From: Ignavibacteriota bacterium
GTDB lineage: Bacteria > Bacteroidota > Ignavibacteria > UBA10030 > UBA6906
Reading direction: 5' to 3'
Assembly (NCBI GenBank): GCA_003162635.1
Contig: PMNE01000014.1
Coordinates: 8,898-52,779, forward strand
Length of the DNA stretch: 43,882 nucleotides
Numbering within the stretch: position 1 is the first letter of the stretch; each line of letters begins with the position of its first letter. A program made the position numbers and the translations under genes. The notes under the pieces are model-generated. The model was not told where the DNA came from and did not search any database. It saw only the letters and a program-made list of their open reading frames with translations. Shown here in pieces: positions 8,373-18,755 of this stretch.

Positions 8373-9152
8373 TCAACCCGGCAGGGAAATGCGCGGGGCG
8401 TTGCGCAGCGGGTGCCTGTCGACAAGCACCGATGTCTTGAACACGGCATTGATGCGGCTCTCCGTAAGCACTTCCGATGGCGTTCCCACGGCGACGAGAG
8501 TCCCATTCGCCATCATCGCAATCCTCTCGCTGAAGATGGCGGCGAGATTCAAATCGTGCGATACCGACACGACGGTCAGGTGGGAATCTCTGTTGAGACG
8601 CTGCAGCAGGGTGAAGACTTCAATCTGGTGCGCGATGTCGAGATGCGCGTTCGGCTCGTCCAGGAGAATGATGCCCGGTTCCTGAGCGAGGGCACGCGCG
8701 ATGAGCACCCGCTGTCTTTCCCCTCCCGAGAGGTCGGTGATGGCATGATCCGCAAGGTGCGTGATATCGGTTAGAGCCATGACCACCCGCGCCCGTTCTC
8801 TGTCGGCCGGCTTCTCGAACGCAAGCCCGCGGGTGTGGGGCGCGCGTCCCATGAGGACGACATCCTCGACGCTGAACGGGAATTGGATCGCGCTGTCCTG
8901 GGGGACGAAAGCGATCCGACGTGCAATGGCGGCCCGCGCCAGACGCGTCAGAGGCAGTCCGTCGAGCATGATCGTTCCCCGCTGAGGAAGAAGGATTCTG
9001 TCGAGAAGTCGAAGGAGGGTGGTCTTGCCGGAACCGTTCGGGCCTATGAAAGTAAGGAATTCGCCTGCTTGCACCGTTAACGACACATTTCGCACAACCG
9101 GGACGGCCGGTTCATATCCAAAAGAAACGTTGTCAACATTGATCGCGTGCAT
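8373..9152 (-). CDS. ABC transporter ATP-binding protein (FecE/BtuD/HmuV type)
   Basis: Walker A GPNGSGKTTLL, signature LSGGERQRVLIARALAQEP, Walker B IILLDEP, SHDLN. Confidence 0.92.
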   Translation of the reverse strand: MHAINVDNVSFGYEPAVPVVRNVSLTVQAGEFLTFIGPNGSGKTTLLRLLDRILLPQRGTIMLDGLPLTRLARAAIARRIAFVPQDSAIQFPFSVEDVVLMGRAPHTRGLAFEKPADRERARVVMALTDITHLADHAITDLSGGERQRVLIARALAQEPGIILLDEPNAHLDIAHQIEVFTLLQRLNRDSHLTVVSVSHDLNLAAIFSERIAMMANGTLVAVGTPSEVLTESRINAVFKTSVLVDRHPLRNAPRISLPG

Positions 9153-9237
9153 GAACCTTCAAACGCAAAATGTTCCTCTCCGCCGCACACCGCATGCCGG
9201 TCGATCGCAGGACGGTGACCAAGTATCACGATAGATC

Positions 9238-9266
9238 AATTTACAGAGAAAGCGAGAGGAACGCAA
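9238..9266 (-). promoter_or_regulatory. candidate sigma70-type promoter for the ABC ATPase gene
   Basis: Minus strand TTGCGT-17 bp-TAAATT, between the kinase stop and the ABC ATPase start. Confidence 0.4.
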
Positions 9267-9280
9267 TACGATCAGCGAAT

Positions 9281-11560
9281 TCACGTGGGAAGGTCAAGAA
9301 CCTCCCTGACCTTCCGGAGGACATCGCTCATCTGGAACGGCTTTGCGATAAACGCCTTCGCACCGGCGACGAAGAGCTTGGACTTCAACGCAGGGCTCAG
9401 GTAGCCGCTTGCCAGCATGACCTTTGCCGGCGGGTTCGCCTGCCGTATCGCAAGGAACAGGTCGTGCCCCGACTGCTTCGGCAGTCCCATGTCGGTGACC
9501 ACCAAGTCGATGTCCGCCAGGTGCTCTTTGTATATCTCGAGCCCCTTCATGCCGTCGGAGGCGGTAAGCACCTTGTAGCCCTTGGAGGTGAGCACCTCCT
9601 GAAGGAGGTACAACAGTGCCTCTTCATCTTCAACAACGAGAATGGTTTCCTTCCCTCCCGGGACGGTACTGAATGCCGGGGGCCTCGGCTCTTCCTGCTC
9701 GACATGCATTGCAGGCAGGAAAAGCGAGAACGTCGTTCCTCCGCCGATCGTGCTTTGGACATCGAGGAAACCGTCATGGTTTCTGACGACGCCGTACACC
9801 ATCGCGAGCCCAAGGCCGTGCCCTTCCGGCTTCTCCGTCGTGACAAACGGTTCGAAGATCCGTACCCGCATCTCTTCCGCCATGCCGGTTCCGTTGTCGC
9901 TCACGGTGATTCTGACATATTGCCGTGCCGTTGCCTCAGGGAACTTCGCATGGATCGACCTGCCATCGACGACGGAAGCGGCAATGGCGATCTTCCCTTC
10001 TGCGGTATGAGCGGCAAGAATGGCATCCCTCGCATTGAGACACAGGGTGAGCAGACTCTGGAAAAGGTTGTCCTGATGCGCTTCCATCATGGGAAGGTCG
10101 GGAGGAACGTCAGTCTCGATGCGTATATTTTCCTCGATGGCACTCTTCAAGGACTCGGTAAGGTCGCGGAGAACCACGGAGATCGCGAGCGGCGCGCGTT
10201 GAGTTTCCTCTTCGCGGGAAAACATGACAAGTCTCTTGGCGATGTCGATTCCGCGCTTGACTGCTCCTTCTCCCATCGTCATGTACTTTTCCATCGTAGG
10301 ATCCGTCCCCCCGCGTGAACGCATGAGGGTGATTGTGCCGAGGACGACGTTGATGATGTTATTGAAATCGTGTGCCATGCCCCGCGCCATCTGGCGGAGA
10401 CTCTCCATTTTCTGCGCTTGGCGGAGTTGTTCCTCGATGAGGCGTTCCCTTGTGATGTCCTTCTTGACTGCAACGTAGTTCACGATCATCCCGCTCGTAT
10501 CCCGCACGGGGGAGATCGTCATTTCCTCCTGGTACGTCGATCCGTCCTTCTTCCTGTTCACGATCAGGCCCGCCCACACTTCGCCCCTCAGAAGCGTCGA
10601 CCACAATTCCCGGTAAAACTCATCCGTTTGCTCCCCGCTCTTGAGGATCCGCGAGTTCTGTCCGATCGCCTCTTCCTTCGGGTATCCCGTGACCCTTTCG
10701 AAGGAAGGATTGACGTAGCTGATGGTACCCGCCGCATCGGTGATGACGATTGATTCCGCGGACTGTTCCACGGCGGAGAAGAGGCGGGCCCGCTCTTCCT
10801 CAATTGTTTTTCTCTCCGTGACATCGAGGAGCGTCCCAAGAAGCGATGGTCTGGAACCATAGAGCGTCACAGTCCCGTACAATTCCAGATTGTTGCTCGT
10901 TCCATCCCGTCGCTTTCCCCGGAAACTGCGATGGAATGTTCCTTCCCGCTCGAGCAATCGCGCCTCGATTTCGCCCATGACCTCCCGGGCATCGCGCTCC
11001 GCGATGAGATCCTTCATTGTCAGCGACGCCATCATTTCGGAGGCGTCATAGCCGAAGATCTGCGCGAACTTCGGGTTGACGTGGATGAACCGCCCGTCCT
11101 GCAGCAGGTACACTCCCACGAGGGATTGCTCCACAATGGTGCGGAATTTTTCCTCCGCTTCCATCAGCACCTGCTCGGCCCGCCGCCGTTCGGTAATGTC
11201 GCGCCCGACGATGATCACCTTATCGGTATTCCCCTGCGCGTCACGCACCACGTTTCCATGGGACTCGATGAAGCGGATCCGACCGTCGGGCATGGCGAAC
11301 CGGTACACGATGCGTTGTCCAACGCCCGTCCGGACGGTTTCGTCAAAAACCTGTCTGACTTTTTGTTTATCGTCGGGATGGATCTCTCCGAACGAGTCGG
11401 AGCCGCGAAGGCCCGCCCTCGAGCCGAAGATCCCCTCGTAGGATGGACTGTTGTAAAGGCGTTTACCGTTGAGATCGACGACTGCGACGAGGTCGTCGAT
11501 GTTGGCAAGAATGAGGTGGAGAAGCCGTTCCGTCTCTGAAGTGTGCTCTTCCTGCTTCAT
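9281..11560 (-). CDS. PAS domain hybrid histidine kinase with C-terminal receiver domain
   Basis: Three PAS-like modules, ARGMAHDFNNIINVVLG (H box), VSDNGTGM / GHGLGLAMVYG (HATPase), and [16 protein letters not shown]...LVVTDMGLP (REC). Confidence 0.92.
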   Translation of the reverse strand: MKQEEHTSETERLLHLILANIDDLVAVVDLNGKRLYNSPSYEGIFGSRAGLRGSDSFGEIHPDDKQKVRQVFDETVRTGVGQRIVYRFAMPDGRIRFIESHGNVVRDAQGNTDKVIIVGRDITERRRAEQVLMEAEEKFRTIVEQSLVGVYLLQDGRFIHVNPKFAQIFGYDASEMMASLTMKDLIAERDAREVMGEIEARLLEREGTFHRSFRGKRRDGTSNNLELYGTVTLYGSRPSLLGTLLDVTERKTIEEERARLFSAVEQSAESIVITDAAGTISYVNPSFERVTGYPKEEAIGQNSRILKSGEQTDEFYRELWSTLLRGEVWAGLIVNRKKDGSTYQEEMTISPVRDTSGMIVNYVAVKKDITRERLIEEQLRQAQKMESLRQMARGMAHDFNNIINVVLGTITLMRSRGGTDPTMEKYMTMGEGAVKRGIDIAKRLVMFSREEETQRAPLAISVVLRDLTESLKSAIEENIRIETDVPPDLPMMEAHQDNLFQSLLTLCLNARDAILAAHTAEGKIAIAASVVDGRSIHAKFPEATARQYVRITVSDNGTGMAEEMRVRIFEPFVTTEKPEGHGLGLAMVYGVVRNHDGFLDVQSTIGGGTTFSLFLPAMHVEQEEPRPPAFSTVPGGKETILVVEDEEALLYLLQEVLTSKGYKVLTASDGMKGLEIYKEHLADIDLVVTDMGLPKQSGHDLFLAIRQANPPAKVMLASGYLSPALKSKLFVAGAKAFIAKPFQMSDVLRKVREVLDLPT

Positions 11561-14500
11561 GGTGACTTTCCCTCCGTCTGGTGTTCCGGGTGATCAAGAA
11601 CTTCGCGGATAATGCGAAGTATATCGCGCGCCTGATACGGTTTCTGGATGAACGCTTTTGCTCCCGCAGACGAAAGATGAGACCGCAGACCGGGTTCCAG
11701 GTACCCGCTGGCAAGAACGATAGGTGCCGCCGGATCGAGTTCTCGGATTCGTGCAAAAAGATCCTGTCCCGACATGCGGGGAAGGCCCATGTCGGTCAGG
11801 ACGACGCCGATCTCCTTCCTGTACTCACGGTACACCGCCAGTCCCTCTATGCCGTCCGCCGCCTTGAGCACCCGGTACCCGCTCCCCTCAAGAAGCTCCG
11901 CCAACAGGTCCCTGAGTGCCTTCTCATCCTCTACCACGAGAATCGTCTCCGTGCCGCCGGTAATGGGCCGCTCGTCGGAGATGCTCCCCGCCGACGGTGC
12001 TGCCGTGCTTGCCTGGATATAGACGTGAAACGCCGAACCCTTCCCCGGTTCACTCTCCACATCGATGAAGCCGCGGTGGTTCTTCACGATGCCATAAGCA
12101 ACTGCGAGGCCGAGGCCCGTTCCCTTTCCCGCCGGCTTGGTGGTGAAAAACGGCTCGAACACCCGGCTGCGGATGAGGTCGGTCATCCCTGTTCCATTAT
12201 CGATGACGGAAATGCGCACATAAGAAGGGGCGACGGCCTCTTTGAACCGTTTCCGAAGTGCTTCGCCATTCTCCAGCGCTGCGACAATGGTCAGGGTCCC
12301 CGTCCCCGCCTCGGGGCGCGCTTCGAGGATTGCATCGCGGCCGTTGATGCAGAGGTTGAGGAAGACCTGCCCTAACTGTCCCGGATCAGCGAGGATGCTG
12401 GGGATGTCCGGCGGTATTTCGGTAACGATGTCGATCGTTTTCTCGATCGTGTGTTCCAACACCCGGGTTAATTCCTCGGTTGCTTCCGCAAGTGTCACTG
12501 TGCGCAGGGTCAGCTGTCCTTCCCGTGAAAAAGTCAGCAGCCGTTTGGCCACATCGGCGCCCCGTCCCACGGCTCCCTCACCAACCTCCACATAACGGGC
12601 GAGGGAAGGATCCGTTAACCGCGGCTTGAGGAGCGAAAGCGCTCCCTGAATGACACCGAGGACGTTGTTGAAGTCGTGCGCAATGCCTCCGGCAAGGTGC
12701 CCCAGACTTTCCATCTTCTGCGTCTGCCTCAACCGCCGTTCCATCTCCACTTCCTGGGTCATATCCCGCTTGACGGCCACATAGTTGACAATCTCGCCCG
12801 TGGCATCGCGCACCGGCGAGATCACCATCTGTTCTTCATACAGGGAGGTGTCTTTCTTCCTGTTCGTAACGTGTCCCGACCAGACTTCTCCGCGGGTGAT
12901 CGTTTCCCACATCTCTTTGTAAAAGGCGTCGTCGTGCACGCCGCTCCGTATCAAGCGCGGATTCTTCCCCAGCGCCTCCGCGCGGGAGTAGCCCGAGACC
13001 TTCTCGAACGCCGGGTTCACATAGACAATGGTCCCATCGGCCTCTGTGACCACGATTGATTCCGCGGCCTGTTCTACCGCCATGTTGAGCCGGGCAAGTT
13101 CCCCTTCTTCATGCTTCCGCTGTGTCACATCCCTGTCGATGCCGCGGTATCCTTTGAGATGTCCCTGCTCATCAAAAATGGGGAGTCCGCTGGTCTCAAT
13201 GACCACCGTGCTCCCGTCTTTGCGGGTGTAACTGTTCTCAAAGCCCGCATAGGGCTCGCTGCGCGAGATATAGCTCAAGAGCTGCATCGACCCCCGCTGG
13301 ACATCCGCGGGGTGCATGAAATCCCGTGCCCGCCTTCCCAGGACTTCCGTCGGATCGTATCCGAGGAGGTCACGCACCTTCGGACTTGCATAGGTATATC
13401 GCCCGTCGGCGTCGGTTTCCCATAGCCAGTCCGGTATCGCTTCGACCATCGACCGGAATCTTCTCTCGCTTCGGTAGAGAGCGTATTCTGCCTCCTTTCT
13501 GCGGGTAATATCGGTGATGTTCGCCACGACTGCGTAAGGACGTTCGTCGGCGGAGCGAAGGAGCGGGCGGGTATTCACGGAAATCCACCGCCGTTGCCCG
13601 GAACGGGTGCGGAATCCCACCACAAGGTCCGAGTGGGGAGCCCCTGTGCTCAATGTGAGGGCGATAGGATCCTCGCTTGCGGCCAGGGGTGAGCCGTCTT
13701 CATGGGTCAGATCGCCGAGCATGCTGTTTCTCCGCAGCTGCGCGATTTCCTCGGGACTCAGGTCGAGGATGCGCAGCGCGCTCGCGTTCCAGCTGACAAT
13801 ATCTCCCTGCTCGTCGTGCAAAACGATGCCGTCGCTCATGCCTGCGATGATGGTCCGGTGCTTCTCCTCGCTTTCGCGCAGAGCAGCTTCCGTCTGCTTC
13901 CTATCGATGGCCACTGCGATATGGCGCGATATGTACGTGAGGAATTCCATATCCTTCGGACCAAAACGGATGGCGTCGGAGTAGCTCTGCACCACAATGA
14001 CGCCGTGGATGGTGTCATGAAGGATCAGCGGGACGCCAAGCCAATCGACGGAAGGACCGCCGATGAGCACGACTTCACCCTGATCGACGAGGTGCTGGAA
14101 GACCTCGGGGGAGGCAAGGATGGGTTTCCCCGTCCGGAGGACGTATTCTGTCAATCCCCGTCCAAGTTTGTGGGGCGGAGGGGGAGGATCGAATTCATCA
14201 ACGAAGTACGGGAAGCTGAGATCCTGCGTCTGGGCGTCGTAGAGCGCGATATAGAAATTCCGCACATACATCATTTCGCCCAACGTCGCATGGATGGCGG
14301 CGTACAATTCGTTCATGTCCCGTACCGTACTCGCCTTTTCCGTGATCTTGTAAAGCGCAAGCTGGAGTGTCTCGCTCCTCCTCCGTTCGGTGACGTCAAG
14401 CAGTGTCCCGATGATCGCCGGCTGCCCCTGGTAGGTCGTCCGGGCCGCCGAGACCTCGAGGTCGATCAGGATGCCGTCCTTCCGACGAAGACGGATTGCC

Positions 14501-15213
14501 TGCCACGCAGCATGGAGCGACTGTTCGAGCCCGCGACGGATAATCTCTTCCGTGATCGTCCCACCGTTGTCGTCCAAGATGTCGAACAGCTTGATCTTGT
14601 CAATAAGCTCGTCCGCCCTGTAGCCGGTGAGTGTCGTGATGAGCGGATTGACATATTTGACGTAGCCGTCCTGCGCGATGAAAACGCCGACGAGGGAGTG
14701 CTCAACAAGGCCATGGAACATGGCCTCACTCTCGCCAAGTTTGCTCCGGGTTTGCTGTTGTGTCGTGATGTCGTTCGAGATGACGACGACAAAGCAGATC
14801 TTTCCTTCTGCATCCCTGATGATGTGTCCCTGGGATTCGATGAATCGAACGGTCCCGTCGGGGAGGAGGAAACGGAAGGTTGCTTTCTGTCCTTCGCCTG
14901 TGCGGATCGTCTCGCGGAAGACTTTCTCGATGTGTTCCCGATCGTCGGGATGGATTTCGACGAACGACGAGGTGCCTTTGAGCGATGCAGGATCGCCGAG
15001 GATGCTCCGGTACGACGGACTGTTGTAAATCCTCTTGCCAGTCCGATCAAGGACCACCACGAGATCCCGGACGGAATTCAGGACAAGATCGAGCAGCTTG
15101 TCGCTGCCGATGAGGCTGCCAAGGGCGTCGATGGGTGAGGGAGTGCGATCCGGGGGGGAGCTCGTTGTGCGTTGCTTTGCGCCCGAGTGAGGGCGTGCGG
15201 GTTTCTTCATCAC
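11557..15213 (-). CDS. large PAS/GAF hybrid histidine kinase with C-terminal receiver domain (1218 aa)
   Basis: Multiple PAS/PAC repeats, GAF-like region ([25 protein letters not shown]...), [40 protein letters not shown] with VVLTDMGLP. Confidence 0.92.
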   Translation of the reverse strand: MMKKPARPHSGAKQRTTSSPPDRTPSPIDALGSLIGSDKLLDLVLNSVRDLVVVLDRTGKRIYNSPSYRSILGDPASLKGTSSFVEIHPDDREHIEKVFRETIRTGEGQKATFRFLLPDGTVRFIESQGHIIRDAEGKICFVVVISNDITTQQQTRSKLGESEAMFHGLVEHSLVGVFIAQDGYVKYVNPLITTLTGYRADELIDKIKLFDILDDNGGTITEEIIRRGLEQSLHAAWQAIRLRRKDGILIDLEVSAARTTYQGQPAIIGTLLDVTERRRSETLQLALYKITEKASTVRDMNELYAAIHATLGEMMYVRNFYIALYDAQTQDLSFPYFVDEFDPPPPPHKLGRGLTEYVLRTGKPILASPEVFQHLVDQGEVVLIGGPSVDWLGVPLILHDTIHGVIVVQSYSDAIRFGPKDMEFLTYISRHIAVAIDRKQTEAALRESEEKHRTIIAGMSDGIVLHDEQGDIVSWNASALRILDLSPEEIAQLRRNSMLGDLTHEDGSPLAASEDPIALTLSTGAPHSDLVVGFRTRSGQRRWISVNTRPLLRSADERPYAVVANITDITRRKEAEYALYRSERRFRSMVEAIPDWLWETDADGRYTYASPKVRDLLGYDPTEVLGRRARDFMHPADVQRGSMQLLSYISRSEPYAGFENSYTRKDGSTVVIETSGLPIFDEQGHLKGYRGIDRDVTQRKHEEGELARLNMAVEQAAESIVVTEADGTIVYVNPAFEKVSGYSRAEALGKNPRLIRSGVHDDAFYKEMWETITRGEVWSGHVTNRKKDTSLYEEQMVISPVRDATGEIVNYVAVKRDMTQEVEMERRLRQTQKMESLGHLAGGIAHDFNNVLGVIQGALSLLKPRLTDPSLARYVEVGEGAVGRGADVAKRLLTFSREGQLTLRTVTLAEATEELTRVLEHTIEKTIDIVTEIPPDIPSILADPGQLGQVFLNLCINGRDAILEARPEAGTGTLTIVAALENGEALRKRFKEAVAPSYVRISVIDNGTGMTDLIRSRVFEPFFTTKPAGKGTGLGLAVAYGIVKNHRGFIDVESEPGKGSAFHVYIQASTAAPSAGSISDERPITGGTETILVVEDEKALRDLLAELLEGSGYRVLKAADGIEGLAVYREYRKEIGVVLTDMGLPRMSGQDLFARIRELDPAAPIVLASGYLEPGLRSHLSSAGAKAFIQKPYQARDILRIIREVLDHPEHQTEGKSP

Positions 15214-15427
15214 GGGGCATCGGAGAACTTGTGGGAACGTACGCCGCGGGGCCTCCCGTGCTTCGGAATCCCTTGGTTGCCGGAATGGTCCATGCGAATC
15301 GCCGCGATCGATCGGGGAGAATGGGCACCCATGTGTGTGCCCGTTGCAGGCATTACCATCAAAATAGGGGGAAGTCGCGACTCATGCAAGGGGAGTCGAC
15401 CGGGAGATGCGCAGGCGTGTCCCAGAG

Positions 15428-16438
15428 TCAGTTTCTCTTCAACAGATAGACGAACAGGGGGGCGCCGATGGCGGCGGTGACCGCACCAACGGGGATCTCC
15501 GTCGGCGCCAGCACCGTGCGGGCGATGAGATCCGCTCCTACGAGAAACGTTCCTCCCAGAAGGAATGAAGCGGGGATGAGGAGCCGGTGGTCCGGTCCAA
15601 AGAGCATCCGGCACATGTGCGGGATGATGAGGCCCACGAAACCGATGACGCCGCTTACGGAAACGACCAATCCCGTGACAAATGAGGCAAGGAGATAGGC
15701 GAATTTCTTCACCGCGGCGACGTTGACGCCCAGTTGCATCGCAGTTTCCTCGCCTGTTGCGATCAGGTTGAATGCCTTGGCTTGCCACAAAAACAGGGTG
15801 CAGGCGATGACAACGGGCGGACCGACGATGACCGCCGCTGTCGGCGTAGCGGTGCTCAGGTTTCCCATGAGCCAGAGGAACGCGCTCCGCAATTCCTGGT
15901 TGACGATGGCGATGACAAGCAGGACGGCTGCATTGAAGAATGCGCCGATCATGACGCCGGAGAGGAGAAGGGTGTACGGATCCAGCCGGCCGTGTCTGCG
16001 TGCAACGGCGTAGACGAGGAGCATGACTGCGGCGGATCCGGCAAACGATGCCAGGGGAGTCGCAAAAGCAGACGCACCGCCGGCAAGGCTCATGGCGAGG
16101 ATGGCTCCCATGGTGCCGCCGCTCGAGATGCCAAGGATATACGGCTCAGCGAGGGGATTACGAAGGAGGGCCTGGAAGACAAGTCCCGCCACGGAGAGTC
16201 CCGCGCCGACGATGATGGCAAGGATGACCCGCGGCAACCGCAGTTCAAGGACGATCATCCTCTGGGCGTCGGCGACGGAAGGGTCGAGGGTCAGTGATGC
16301 GAGCACATCCCTCAAGGAGATGGAGACGCTGCCGATAGAGAGGGCGGCGAGCGACACGCACACAAGTCCCGCGAAGAGAAGGGCCGATACGAAAACCGTC
16401 CGACGCAGTGTGAGGGGGGGAGCCGACCTTTTACGCAC
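15428..16438 (-). CDS. FecCD-family ABC transporter permease (BtuC-like)
   Basis: LRLPRVILAIIVGAGLSVAGLVFQALLRNPLAEPYILGISSGGTMGA and GVIGFVGLIIPHMCRMLFGPDHRLLIPASFLLGG. Confidence 0.93.
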   Translation of the reverse strand: MRKRSAPPLTLRRTVFVSALLFAGLVCVSLAALSIGSVSISLRDVLASLTLDPSVADAQRMIVLELRLPRVILAIIVGAGLSVAGLVFQALLRNPLAEPYILGISSGGTMGAILAMSLAGGASAFATPLASFAGSAAVMLLVYAVARRHGRLDPYTLLLSGVMIGAFFNAAVLLVIAIVNQELRSAFLWLMGNLSTATPTAAVIVGPPVVIACTLFLWQAKAFNLIATGEETAMQLGVNVAAVKKFAYLLASFVTGLVVSVSGVIGFVGLIIPHMCRMLFGPDHRLLIPASFLLGGTFLVGADLIARTVLAPTEIPVGAVTAAIGAPLFVYLLKRN

Positions 16439-16444
16439 GGTGGG

Positions 16445-17434
16445 TCACCTGTGGCTCCCTACTGCATTCCACATCGCAGCGACAATCTTCGCGATCCCCG
16501 CTCCGGATACGGCAGAGATCGGGAAGACCGCGGTCTTTCCCAGTTTCAGCTTGCTCAGGGTCTTGATCTGGGAAGGATCAAGCGTGTCAATCTTCGTGAG
16601 CGCGACGATGCGGGGTTTTCGTGCCAGATCCTCGCTGAACAACATCAATTCCTTGTCGAGCACCGCATAGTCGGCCTTCGGATCCTCACGCGTGCAATCA
16701 AGCAGGAAAACGAGAACGTGGGTCCGTTCGATATGGCGCAGGAACTGTATGCCCAATCCTTTTCCTTCATGCGCCCCCTCGATGAGGCCCGGGATGTCGG
16801 CCACCACAAAGCTCTTCCCCATGTCGATGCGCACAATCCCCAGGTTGGGCACAAGGGTGGTGAATGGGTAGTCGGCGATCTTCGGCCGCGCCGCAGATAT
16901 GACGGAAATGAGTGTTGATTTTCCTGCATTGGGAAAGCCGACCAGACCGACGTCGGCAAGCAGCTTCAACTCAAGCTCAAGCTCCCGCTCTTCTCCGTGC
17001 TCCCCCTGTTCAAATTCGCGCGGTGCCTGGTTTGTCGACGTGGCGAATTCCGCGTTCCCCCTGCCTCCCCGTCCCCCCCGCGCCGCCACAACCTCCTGGC
17101 CGTGTTCGATCATATCGGCGATGATCTCTCCGCCTCCGGCAACACGCAGGATCGTCCCCACAGGAACCTCGAGAGTGACATCCTTGCCGCTGTGTCCCGT
17201 TTTCCTGGCACCGAGTCCGTGTTCCCCCCGCGGGGCGTTATAGATCTTTCGGTACTGATAGTCGAGAAGCGTGGCAAGATGGCGGTTTGCCCGGATGATC
17301 ACTGAACCGCCGCGTCCGCCGGTTCCCCCGTCAGGTCCCCCCTTGGGGACGAACTTTTCCCGGCGGAAGCTGACGCAGCCGACGCCGCCTGATCCGGCCT
17401 TCACCTGGATGATTGCAGAGTCGATGAACTTCAT
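16445..17434 (-). CDS. obg: GTPase Obg/CgtA
   Basis: [46 protein letters not shown] motifs [27 protein letters not shown]. Confidence 0.96.
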   Translation of the reverse strand: MKFIDSAIIQVKAGSGGVGCVSFRREKFVPKGGPDGGTGGRGGSVIIRANRHLATLLDYQYRKIYNAPRGEHGLGARKTGHSGKDVTLEVPVGTILRVAGGGEIIADMIEHGQEVVAARGGRGGRGNAEFATSTNQAPREFEQGEHGEERELELELKLLADVGLVGFPNAGKSTLISVISAARPKIADYPFTTLVPNLGIVRIDMGKSFVVADIPGLIEGAHEGKGLGIQFLRHIERTHVLVFLLDCTREDPKADYAVLDKELMLFSEDLARKPRIVALTKIDTLDPSQIKTLSKLKLGKTAVFPISAVSGAGIAKIVAAMWNAVGSHR

Positions 17435-18753
17435 TGTTCGTTTTCCTCATCGTTCAGGTAGCGTCGATGGATCGCGTCGGTGAATTCCACCACATCCGCG
17501 TCAAAAGGATCGAGGCCGTTGGTGTGATAGAGCTTATTCAGGAACAGCGCCGCATCTTCCCATGTTCCTGTATCGTTGAGCGTGGTGATGGCGGTGTCAT
17601 ACTCCTCCTCGCTCTTCCGGAAGAGCATCTTGATGAACCGGCTGCGGAGATCGTCCGGGATCATGTCGTTCAGATCGGCCGGGTCCCGCGGAGGGAGGGG
17701 CGGACGATCGAGTCCGGCGAACGTGAGAGAGAGGGGAATATTCCTGCCGCCGATGGCATGATCCGGCGGCGGTCCGGGCTTCGCCGGTTCCTCCTCTCGT
17801 GCCGGAGGTGCGGGCGGCTCTCCGAGCGTTGGGAGATCCCATTGAATGGTGGGTTGTGGAAGGGACCCGGTGAGGAGCGGTTCCGGCTCTTTCGGCTGTT
17901 CCTCCGGGGAAGCGCCGTCCGGGACCTGTTCATTCGCTGCAGGCGACGGAATCTGCGTCTGCGGGGCCACGCCCACGGATTCCTCCTTGTGGCCGAGGTA
18001 AAGATCCTCGACCAGAGTCGTCAACTCGTCCAGTGTGAGATCGGCCTTGTCGCGGACCCTGCAGATGCTTTCGATGTAATTCCGCAGGATGTCCATCTTC
18101 TTGTCTTCAAAGAAGATCAGGATGGGTTTCAGCGGGATGGCGACGTCCGGAGGCGTGTCGCGCAAGAGCACGAAATCGAAGATCGGTTTCGCGAGAAGCG
18201 CCAGCTCGCGTGCATTATGCTGTATGATGATCTGTTCATCGATGGATCCCACGAGGGACCGGAATTGCTGCCGCTCCACGTTCTCCCATCGACGCCGTCG
18301 GGCGATCCGTTCGGCGAATTCCCGATAGTACGAATACTCCGCCATATGGCCGAACTTTCGGACCATCGTTTCCACGGGTACCTGGTCCGTCTCCGCGAAG
18401 ATGAAGTTTTCCATGGTCCACTGGGGGCGGCAGAGGAAATTCTCAAGAAAATGGACGGCGTTCTCCAGAACGATGAGATACTCGCTCCGCGGGAAGACGT
18501 ATGTCCGCGCGAAGGTCTGGAGAAACGCGCGCGTGAGACGATCCGTCGAGGGGAGAGTCCGGTCGACCCGGGAACAATGCGGTTGCGCAAAGAGCTCATC
18601 GGCCAGGACCTGAAGAGTGTCTGCCTGGATGTACGCCTTAATGCCGCGCGGTATGTCCGAGGAAAGGATGTCCTGCAACATGATCCCTTCCCCCGTCCCG
18701 ATCGTTCTTTCCGTGAGCGCCGCGATAATGGCGTCGGTCTGTGTTTCAAGCAT
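17431..18753 (-). CDS. hypothetical protein (440 aa), translationally coupled to obg
   Basis: Long ORF with ATGA overlap to obg; acidic/proline-rich C-terminal half; no recognised family. Confidence 0.75.
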   Translation of the reverse strand: MLETQTDAIIAALTERTIGTGEGIMLQDILSSDIPRGIKAYIQADTLQVLADELFAQPHCSRVDRTLPSTDRLTRAFLQTFARTYVFPRSEYLIVLENAVHFLENFLCRPQWTMENFIFAETDQVPVETMVRKFGHMAEYSYYREFAERIARRRRWENVERQQFRSLVGSIDEQIIIQHNARELALLAKPIFDFVLLRDTPPDVAIPLKPILIFFEDKKMDILRNYIESICRVRDKADLTLDELTTLVEDLYLGHKEESVGVAPQTQIPSPAANEQVPDGASPEEQPKEPEPLLTGSLPQPTIQWDLPTLGEPPAPPAREEEPAKPGPPPDHAIGGRNIPLSLTFAGLDRPPLPPRDPADLNDMIPDDLRSRFIKMLFRKSEEEYDTAITTLNDTGTWEDAALFLNKLYHTNGLDPFDADVVEFTDAIHRRYLNDEENEQ

Positions 18754-18755
18754 GC

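Noticed and set aside
13702-15138. 478-aa plus-strand ORF antisense to the 1218-aa kinase
   Set aside because: The minus frame has unmistakable PAS/GAF/kinase motifs; the antisense product resembles no family.
15214-15427. Possible cobalamin riboswitch near the BtuC-like permease
   Set aside because: No B12-box-like conserved core could be identified by eye, and the location is downstream rather than upstream of the permease.
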